Assembly: GCF_002873335.1 (NCBI RefSeq)
Contig: NZ_MCUW01000008.1
Span: 1 to 64,000 of the forward strand
Length of the DNA: 64,000 bases
Source of the DNA: Vibrio sp. 10N.286.49.B1
GTDB lineage: Bacteria; Pseudomonadota; Gammaproteobacteria; Enterobacterales; Vibrionaceae
Direction: 5' to 3'
Below the pieces are notes generated by a model, which was not told the DNA's origin, ran no database searches, and worked only from the letters and a program-made list of their open reading frames with translations. Shown here in pieces: positions 57,923 through 64,000 of this stretch (position 1 is the stretch's first letter; every line of letters starts with the position of its first letter). Position numbers and translations under genes: made by a program.

Positions 57923-59020
57923 ATGTGGATCTGGCAGGAGACTGATTGGCCTAACTTTATCTGGGATAAAACCGTTGTAGAGCCGACCCTTAGACTGACC
58001 CGTTTAAACCAGGGCATTCTATTGGGAAAAATGTTCAGTCACTCTCAAAATGAAGAAGAGAACATGCTGGATACATTGTTGGCGAATATCGTCCATTCCA
58101 GTGCCATCGAAGGTGAGAAGCTAAATGCCTTCTCTGTACGTTCGTCGTTGGCAAATAAATTGGGTCTGTCTGAAGCAAGCCCTTTCCCTACAACAGAGCA
58201 AACCGATGGCCTAGCGGAAATCATGGTAGACGCTGTTGATAATCTAGACACACCCCTCACACTTGAAAGAATACTGCATTGGCATGAGCAGCTCTTTCCA
58301 AAAGGTTACACGATGTTTAGCCCAGTCACTGGCGGTCAACTGCGAGGTAATGAGCCGATGCAAGTGGTTTCTGGGCGTATTGATAGACCGGTTATTCATT
58401 TTGAAGCACCCGGACGCGAAATTCTTGATAGAGAATTAGAAGCGTTCATCAGTTGGTTTAATGACTCTAAAAGTAACATGGCATTGGATCCATTGTTAAG
58501 AGCAGCCATTACTCATCTGTGGTTTGTTACATTGCATCCGCTTGACGACGGTAACGGGCGTATTACTCGCTTACTAACCGACTTAGCTTTGGCTCAAGCT
58601 GAACAGAAATCAGTGCGCTTCTACGCAATGTCAGTAGGGATACTTGCTAATCGAAAAAGCTACTATGAGATCCTTGAGCAAACTCAGAAAGGGGATGTGG
58701 ATATAACCGACTGGTTAGTTTGGTTTTTTGAAATATTAAACGAAACGTTTGATGGTGTGCTGAATGAGATTGATCAGACTGCATTCAAAACCAACTTTTG
58801 GCGGAATGTAGACCAGACCATATTGACGGAAAAACAAGTAAAAGTGCTAAATCGTATGTTGAATGGGGACTTTATCGACGGTATTAATACCTCCCAATAT
58901 CATAAGGTTGCTAAGGTGAGTAAACCAACGGCCACTCGTCATCTGACCGCGCTAGTTGAGCAGGGGTGCTTGGTGAAATCGGGAGCAGGGCGCAGCACTC
59001 GTTATTTCCTTCCTAGATAA
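57923..59020 (+). CDS. Fic-domain protein (class II, with C-terminal winged helix)
   Basis: 365 residues. An N-terminal DUF4172-like region with the inhibitory motif SSAIEG (59-64), then the Fic core with catalytic HPLDDGNGRITR (205-216), i.e. HPFxDGNGR with Leu in place of Phe, and a C-terminal winged helix (about 300-365: KVSKPTATRHLTALVEQGCL). Fic enzymes usually AMPylate targets; here the inhibitory motif is on the N-terminal side, class II. The winged helix suggests DNA binding and autoregulation. No antitoxin gene is adjacent. Confidence 0.93.
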   Translation: MWIWQETDWPNFIWDKTVVEPTLRLTRLNQGILLGKMFSHSQNEEENMLDTLLANIVHSSAIEGEKLNAFSVRSSLANKLGLSEASPFPTTEQTDGLAEIMVDAVDNLDTPLTLERILHWHEQLFPKGYTMFSPVTGGQLRGNEPMQVVSGRIDRPVIHFEAPGREILDRELEAFISWFNDSKSNMALDPLLRAAITHLWFVTLHPLDDGNGRITRLLTDLALAQAEQKSVRFYAMSVGILANRKSYYEILEQTQKGDVDITDWLVWFFEILNETFDGVLNEIDQTAFKTNFWRNVDQTILTEKQVKVLNRMLNGDFIDGINTSQYHKVAKVSKPTATRHLTALVEQGCLVKSGAGRSTRYFLPR

Positions 59021-59319
59021 CCCAGTTTTGACGTTATTGCTCGCTATAACCACCGGAGTGGTAAGGGGGAAAGCGACAACATTGATTCTACCAAAAGTAC
59101 GGCTGGATAATCATCCTGGCTTACTTGAGGAGATAATCGCTATTGGACACTCGTTTGCCCGCCCCGTTATTATAATGTATGAATAGAGACCAGAATGAAA
59201 AGCCGCTTAAGTTGATTGCCTGTATTGTTTGTAACCCCCCATTCGGTTTACAGGCAACCGCTCTATTGACACGTAATTGAACAAGCCACCTTGATAAAGT
59301 TTTATCTTTTTAACTTTGA
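59021..59319. other. Intergenic region after the Fic gene
   Basis: About 300 bases between two genes that point towards each other. An inverted repeat TTGCCTGTA (59216-59224) / TACAGGCAA (59249-59257) with a 24-base loop is present; it lacks a T-tract. No ORF. Confidence 0.55.
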
Positions 59320-60477
59320 TTAAGATAGATCTCGAACTACACGAGCATAATTTTCAATGCGAATGACATCACCCTGGGGGCCGTGACCATTAGGGTAATC
59401 TTTTGCATTGCCTTCTTTGGGCTCCGCTCGTTGAGCTCCAGCGCCATGTACATCAAGTAGGGTGCGAGTCCCAGACTTTGGTCTCTTCATAAAGCCCAGG
59501 CATTCGCCGAAACAGAAATAAGCGGCTTGTGATTGAGACTTCGGACCAACACGCAGATGCGTGGTGCTGCTCCAAAATGCAGGGTAATTCAAATTCCCTT
59601 GTTCATCTTTTATCGAAGATATGGAAAATACAGGATCGATCGCAGCAGAGTTCGTTGCTTGAGGCGAGCGAGAGTAATCGACGATCGTTTGCAGCTCCTT
59701 AATCGTAGGTAAGCGCCAATCGCTATATCCTAAGTACTGCTCCTTATTCAGTTGAACAATCCACTCTTTCGCCTCTGACCAATTCATTCCTGTTTGGCTG
59801 TCCTGTTTTGCCCACATCAATTGAGTCGCAAAGTCACTGACTGTTTGGTCATTGTTATCTTGAAAGTGGTTTTTACCATAATCGGAATTCCCGCGGACCA
59901 AGCGAACCGTAAATTTGTTATCTAGTTTGGAACGTGGATGGACAAGTGGGTAACCCTTGATACGCCCATCAGCAAAGTTAACGCCAAAGAGTGCTTTGTC
60001 TTTGCCCATCACTTTACCCGTATAAATCGAGGTTGTGAGGTACTGTGAATCAATCACCCGTGTACCATTAGTACCATAAGCAAAATCAAAAGCCTCTATA
60101 TCAATGAACGGCTTAGCACCTTTAGGTACGGTAGACATATCTCGATTGCTGGCATCGATTCCAGTGAACAATATAAGCGAGTACAGCTCTTTAATGGTCG
60201 GGACTCGCCAATCGTTGTAACCACCAATAGTGGCAGATTTAGCGTATTCAGTGGCCTCATTAAAACTCAGGACTTGATAGTCTTGCTGCCACATTAAACC
60301 AGTGACATTATCGGTGATAGTATTGTCGTTGTTATTCTGATATTGACCGGTCTCTATCGAGACGACGGGATAACTTGCAAGGTCGACTGAGGGTGTTATT
60401 GGTGCCGTTTGAGCAAAAGGCGCACTAACCGTACAACAAGCCGCTGTGATAAAAACTGTTCGAATGAAAGTAACCAT
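59320..60477 (-). CDS. Exported protein with two DUF1566 (Lcl) domains
   Basis: 385 residues with a signal peptide (cleavage near PFA, about residue 22). Two DUF1566-type units, each beginning with an Asp/Asn-rich loop and a Leu-Met-Trp motif: DNVTGLMW (56-63) and DFATQLMW (around 213-220), each followed by a GYxDWRxPTIKEL segment. The repeated Asp/Asn loops resemble calcium sites. The family occurs in secreted or surface proteins and is poorly characterised. Co-directional and 39 bases downstream of the metallo-beta-lactamase-fold gene, so likely in one operon. Confidence 0.85.
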   Translation of the reverse strand: MVTFIRTVFITAACCTVSAPFAQTAPITPSVDLASYPVVSIETGQYQNNNDNTITDNVTGLMWQQDYQVLSFNEATEYAKSATIGGYNDWRVPTIKELYSLILFTGIDASNRDMSTVPKGAKPFIDIEAFDFAYGTNGTRVIDSQYLTTSIYTGKVMGKDKALFGVNFADGRIKGYPLVHPRSKLDNKFTVRLVRGNSDYGKNHFQDNNDQTVSDFATQLMWAKQDSQTGMNWSEAKEWIVQLNKEQYLGYSDWRLPTIKELQTIVDYSRSPQATNSAAIDPVFSISSIKDEQGNLNYPAFWSSTTHLRVGPKSQSQAAYFCFGECLGFMKRPKSGTRTLLDVHGAGAQRAEPKEGNAKDYPNGHGPQGDVIRIENYARVVRDLS

Positions 60478-60516
60478 AAATATCCTTAACAGTAAGGGGA
60501 TAGAGGGTGGTGGTAT

Positions 60517-61473
60517 TTATTGCGCCGTTGTTGTGTTGCCACAATCTAACGACATAAAATCAGCACCAAAGATAACTTGGCCTTTATATTGTTTTTCGAT
60601 AACGTTAAGACTTGCAGTTTCATTAATTTCGCCACGCAAAAAATGGGTATAAACAAGTTTACTTACGTTAGCGTCTTTGGCTATTTGACTAGATTCTTTA
60701 ATATTTAAATGAGCATGTTGACGATTCTTTTTCTTAGTTTTACTTTTTTGACCCGATTTGGTTTTTTTATTTCGTTGAGCCTTACCACTGTTATTCATGA
60801 TCATTCCACCTGAATCAATGATTAAGCAGTTGGCATCTTTAGCGAATTTCGCGACACCAGGACCAGAACTCAAGTCTCCCGTTACGACGACAGATTGATC
60901 TTGATAATCAAAGCGGTATGCAATGGATTCGATGGTGTGTGGTACTGAAAGAGTCGAGACTTTTATCTGATTAAGTTCAAAACGATCACCGCCTTTTAGC
61001 TTACGGACAGCCAGGCTTTCCATTCTGTCTTTTAAAGAACGTTGAGTCTTACCAAGGCGGTAATTTAAATCTTCTTCATACAAACTAATGTTAGCGCCAA
61101 CAAAGTCTTCAGTTTGTTTTGGACCAGCAACAAGAAAATCGTGACGACCGAGTAAAGCCGTAGTGAATACGGAAGAAAAGTCGGCATTGTGATCCAAATG
61201 GTGGTGGGTGAAAAGAAGTGCATCTATCTGACGTCCATCAACCCCCAACTTCTCTAAATTACGTTTTACGCCATCACCCATATCAATCAAAATTTGAGTA
61301 TCAGCTAATGTGATTAGTACGCCTGCACTGACTCGATCAGGATTATAATCCGGAGAGCCAGAGCCTATGATGGTAGTATTCATTTGTGGGGCTTGCGCAT
61401 ACACAAGGTTTGCCAGACTGCATGCAGCAATGATAATTATCTGTCTCTTGAGGTGAGTCAAGGGAAACTCCAA
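60517..61473 (-). CDS. Exported metallo-beta-lactamase-fold hydrolase
   Basis: 318 residues with a signal peptide ending near VYAQ. Metal motif THHHLDH (89-95), then His179 (VPHT), Asp200 (VTGD), and His277 (YTHF): the full set for a dinuclear zinc site in the RNase Z/arylsulfatase-like branch. A strikingly Lys-rich insert (231-250, pieces NKKTKSGQKSK and TKKKN) lies just before HAHL. Being exported, it is unlikely to be tRNA-processing RNase Z. Substrate unknown. First gene of a pair with the DUF1566 protein. Confidence 0.87.
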   Translation of the reverse strand: MEFPLTHLKRQIIIIAACSLANLVYAQAPQMNTTIIGSGSPDYNPDRVSAGVLITLADTQILIDMGDGVKRNLEKLGVDGRQIDALLFTHHHLDHNADFSSVFTTALLGRHDFLVAGPKQTEDFVGANISLYEEDLNYRLGKTQRSLKDRMESLAVRKLKGGDRFELNQIKVSTLSVPHTIESIAYRFDYQDQSVVVTGDLSSGPGVAKFAKDANCLIIDSGGMIMNNSGKAQRNKKTKSGQKSKTKKKNRQHAHLNIKESSQIAKDANVSKLVYTHFLRGEINETASLNVIEKQYKGQVIFGADFMSLDCGNTTTAQ

Positions 61474-62214
61474 TTTCAGGATAATAGACTCATTACACTT
61501 TAAAGATCACGGCAAACAAACAATATAACCTTTACTCAAATTTACGTATCAATAACTAAACATCTTCTATATACAAAAATAAGACTCAGAACTGACGGCC
61601 TTTTCGAATACGAATCGAACCGCCGTACCGCAATGTGATGACAGCGCATAAGGAAAAATAGTTCTTGGCGGATGAGGTTATGTATTTTGTTAATTATGCA
61701 AAATTTACTTATTAGAGAAAGATCCGCATTAAAAAACGAAGCGATAGACAGAAAAAAGATAATTGCTGGGTTATTAGTAACAAATGCTGGATTGTTAATT
61801 TAATTGGGACAATCGCTTTTGGACAACCCAACTTTCACGATATTGACGACATAATTTGGTTAGCGTAGAGAGTGACGCTCTAAGAGAGCGCTGTCCGACT
61901 TAGATCCAACGAGAACCGAACGAACTACTTTTCCGAATAAGAAGATGTCAAAAATCCGACTATACGATACAACACCAACGCGTGTAAGCTGCGATTTCCT
62001 TAGATACTCCTTCTCAATAAGCTCTGTATTAACGGTATGAATTACTTTCAAAAATGCAATGTTAGCTTACCCGTTTTAGATTGATGTAGCATTGACGACC
62101 ACGTTTGAGAAGCGCATTCTTTTATATCCGAGCAGGACGGCGTTTGCTTTAATTAATGGAGCGATCGAACAATAGTTTGTTCTGTGCGACACATCCATCT
62201 GATTGGTAGGACAC
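61474..62214. other. Intergenic region with no recognised gene
   Basis: About 740 AT-rich bases. A 63-codon minus-strand frame (61860-62051) has no family resemblance and no clear RBS. A small inverted repeat occurs near 61867-61895 (GAGAGTGACGCTCTAAGAGAGCGC). The promoter of the metallo-hydrolase gene should be here. Confidence 0.55.
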
Positions 62215-62406
62215 ATGAATAAAATTGTTATGTTAGTTATGGGGCTGCTTTTTACCAGTCGATTATTTGCCAGCATCGGACCGCATATTACCCAACTTGA
62301 GCATGACGCACCTATTCTCATTCGCTCGGCAATCATTGTCGGCGTTGCGGTATATCTCATTTGGACGGTAGTGAAATACCTTAAAAAGTACAAAGCGTCT
62401 CGCTAA
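62215..62406 (+). CDS. Small membrane protein, 63 residues
   Basis: ATG at 62,215 with TAGGACAC before it. The N-terminus resembles a signal or anchor (MNKIVMLVMGLLFTSRLFAS), followed by a short polar stretch GPHITQLEHDAP and a second hydrophobic segment (ILIRSAIIVGVAVYLIWTVV, about 34-53), ending with a basic tail KYLKKYKASR. Topology would leave the linker in the periplasm. No family recognised. Confidence 0.6.
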   Translation: MNKIVMLVMGLLFTSRLFASIGPHITQLEHDAPILIRSAIIVGVAVYLIWTVVKYLKKYKASR

Positions 62407-62668
62407 AGTTAGTTTTCGCAAAAACCTTTAAAGGGTGGCCTACCAAAGTTCAAAGCGAAAACAGAGCTGAAGTGTACGGCACCAGCCACGCTGGACATCC
62501 TGTGATTCGAATTGACAGTACTTAACGTTAGGCATGTTTTTTCGAATGGCGCTAAGAAGCTTTGGACGCACCTTTGGAAAAAGCTTTGTCCAAAGGTGTG
62601 TCCGTGTTGCTCTACGCTAACACGGAATCGATTATGTCCCGTCATTGCATCCGCAAGTCCAAATTATC
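62407..62668. other. Gene-free stretch with tandem hairpins
   Basis: No credible ORF. It holds GACGCACCTTTGGA (62565-62578) pairing with TCCAAAGGTGTGTC (62589-62602; one G-U pair), and TCCGTGTT (62601-62608) pairing with AACACGGA (62619-62626). The hairpins touch each other. Neither has a T-tract. Confidence 0.6.
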
Positions 62669-62735
62669 TTCATCCCCTTGAAAAAGCAGGTCTTCATCCG
62701 CGTGTTGTTTCGATTCATGTACATTTAAGAACTCA
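62669..62735. repeat. Decayed copy of the dispersed repeat at 9-129
   Basis: TTCATCCCCTTGAAAAAG, then TCTTCATC and CGCGTGTTGTTTCGATTC line up with the 5-prime half of the element at the start of the window, and ACATTTAAG matches the middle. The 3-prime arm is missing or unrecognisable, and the first hairpin has lost pairing (GCAGG in place of GGGGA). Confidence 0.6.
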
Positions 62736-63051
62736 TAAAGCCACTGACTATAGCGTTTTATGTCTTAGAAGCGTTTTTGTAAGTGATACCTTCGCGATGA
62801 AAAGGTAGTCCTGTAACAATTCATTCACATCTGGTGCCTGATTGTAAATCAAACCACCGCCTTTCAATCCATTGGTGTTATTCACTTTCCCGATTTAGCT
62901 ATCTGTGTGTAACAATTATCTTACAACCTGATGGGGTTTAACCATGATGGGCTATTTTCATCCATGAATTCCCTTATCTCGGTCTGTGAGCCAAATTTAA
63001 TAAATCACAAAAAAACACAACACGACACCAACAGGTACAAGGAGATAGTTC
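62736..63051. other. Leader region of hppD
   Basis: About 300 bases without a gene. It should contain the hppD promoter. I find no clear TyrR box or terminator. Confidence 0.5.
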
Positions 63052-64000
63052 ATGGTGGAGTCATACAACCCGCTTGGCACGGACGGATTCGAGTTTGTTG
63101 AATATACCGCCGTCGACCACAAGGGAATTGAGCAACTTAAAGCGCTGTTTGTGTCACTTGGTTTTGCTGAAATCGCCAAGCACCGTTCAAAAGAAGCTTG
63201 GCTGTATCGACAAGGTGACATCAACTTTATCGTTAATGAACAGCCACACAGTCAAGCGGAAGCGTTCGCCAAGGTACATGGACCATCGGTCTGTGGCATG
63301 GCTTTTCGGGTTAACGAAGCTACGGCTGCAATGGAGCAAGCGCTCAAGGGCGGCGGTGAAGAGTACAAAACAGAAATAAGGCCGATGGAACTGAGCATTC
63401 CTGCCATTTACGGCATCGGTGAAAGCTTGCTCTATTTTGTGGATCGTTATGGTAAGCAGAGCATCTATGATGTGGATTTCCGATTTTACGATGATGCTGA
63501 AGAGCGCATGGCCGAAGCCAATGTTGGATTGTATGAAATCGATCACCTCACGCACAACGTTAAGCAAGGCAACATGGACGTGTGGTCTGGATTCTATGAG
63601 CGTCTTGGAAACTTCCGCGAGATTCGCTACTTCGACATTGAAGGTAAGCTCACAGGCCTTGTGAGCCGCGCCATGACCTCGCCATGTGGCAAAATACGAA
63701 TACCAATCAATGAGTCTTCCGACGACAAATCACAAATCGAAGAGTTTATTCGCGAATACAACGGCGAAGGTATTCAACACATCGCGCTCACCACAGATGA
63801 CATCTACAAAACCGTGAAAACCTTACGTGATCGCGGCATGGACTTCATGCCAACCCCAGATACTTACTACGACAAAGTCGATCAGCGTGTGAAAGGCCAC
63901 GGGGAAGACACCGATTTGCTGCGCGAATTACGTGTTTTGATTGATGGTGCGCCTACCAAAGACGGCATCTTGCTCCAAATTTTCACGCAGACGGTCATCG
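63052..64000 (+). CDS. hppD: 4-hydroxyphenylpyruvate dioxygenase, truncated by the window end
   Basis: The ATG at 63,052 follows AAGGAG by seven bases; 316 codons are visible and the frame is open at the edge. Fe(II) dioxygenase converting 4-hydroxyphenylpyruvate to homogentisate in tyrosine breakdown. First iron ligand in EIDHLTHNV, second in EGIQHIAL; the glutamate ligand lies beyond the window. Other family motifs are NPLGTDGFEFVEY, RAMTSPCGKIRIPINE in pieces and LLLQIFTQTV-like ILLQIFTQ. Overproduction of the pathway product causes pyomelanin in Vibrio. Confidence 0.96.
   Translation, partial: MVESYNPLGTDGFEFVEYTAVDHKGIEQLKALFVSLGFAEIAKHRSKEAWLYRQGDINFIVNEQPHSQAEAFAKVHGPSVCGMAFRVNEATAAMEQALKGGGEEYKTEIRPMELSIPAIYGIGESLLYFVDRYGKQSIYDVDFRFYDDAEERMAEANVGLYEIDHLTHNVKQGNMDVWSGFYERLGNFREIRYFDIEGKLTGLVSRAMTSPCGKIRIPINESSDDKSQIEEFIREYNGEGIQHIALTTDDIYKTVKTLRDRGMDFMPTPDTYYDKVDQRVKGHGEDTDLLRELRVLIDGAPTKDGILLQIFTQTVI

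Noticed and set aside
61860..62051. Minus-strand frame of 63 codons.
   Set aside because: No RBS, no family resemblance and composition like the surrounding non-coding DNA.
62519..62535. CGTTAGGC, the type of sequence found at one end of integron attC sites.
   Set aside because: No matching partner core (GCCTAAC) and no imperfect attC palindrome could be found upstream; no cassette array.

Overview
The window looks like part of the second chromosome of a marine Vibrio or close relative. The evidence is a complete luxP-luxQ autoinducer-2 receptor pair whose phosphorylation residues fall at the same positions as in V. harveyi (His492, Asp785), together with kbl-tdh, class-I-like HMG-CoA reductase, yceH, gsk, fhs, helD and hppD genes that all resemble Vibrio or gamma-proteobacterial versions. 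Apart from the urea/urease block and a few repeats, it reads as ordinary chromosomal DNA. I see no integrase, no complete insertion sequence, no CRISPR array and no rRNA.

Layout. 1-0.6 kb: a foldable dispersed repeat and a decayed IS4-type transposase end. 0.7-1.6 kb (-): ArsP-like permease. 2.0-8.3 kb (+): a compact six-gene operon (MacB/LolD-type ATPase, FtsX-type permease, LolA-like periplasmic protein, outer-membrane barrel, LytS-type kinase, LytTR regulator). 8.3-12.3 kb: VOC enzyme, LysR regulator, kbl-tdh. 12.8-17.1 kb (-): RND efflux pump and its lipoprotein adaptor. 17.5-19.1 kb (-): Nudix enzyme and threonine aldolase. 19.3-24.1 kb (+): ViaA-like gene, ravA, viaA, i.e. two VWA paralogues flanking one MoxR ATPase. 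24.4-24.9 kb: tRNA-Cys, -Gly, -Leu, -Cys. 25.2-37.1 kb (-): a 13-gene urea uptake and urease cluster (urtABCDE-ureDABCEJFG).

37.6-40.2 kb: small membrane genes, a DUF496 gene, yceH and a GIY-YIG gene. 40.2-43.9 kb (+): luxPQ. 44.1-48.1 kb (-): HMG-CoA reductase, a 53-residue protein, a YccS-type membrane protein. 48.4-51.1 kb (+): helD and a HAD phosphatase. 51.3-52.5 kb (-): FKBP and a DsbA-like lipoprotein. 52.7 kb (+): OmpA-family lipoprotein. 53.4-56.6 kb (-): fhs and gsk. 56.8-59.0 kb (+): a PAS-GGDEF cyclase and a Fic enzyme. 59.3-61.5 kb (-): a secreted DUF1566 protein and an exported metallo-beta-lactamase-fold protein. 62.2 kb to the end: a small membrane protein, hairpins, a decayed copy of the 5-prime repeat and a truncated hppD.

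How genes work together. UrtABCDE should import urea, UreABC hydrolyse it, and UreD/E/F/G/J mature the nickel site. A good sigma-54 promoter and a near-consensus NtrC palindrome upstream of urtA suggest nitrogen-limitation control of the whole block. The ABC/LolA/barrel/two-component operon looks like a self-regulated envelope trafficking or defence module. Tdh-Kbl and LtaE give two routes from threonine to glycine, while fhs carries a textbook PurR operator and feeds one-carbon units to purines. The RavA-ViaA locus has a duplicated VWA partner, which is the most distinctive arrangement in the window.
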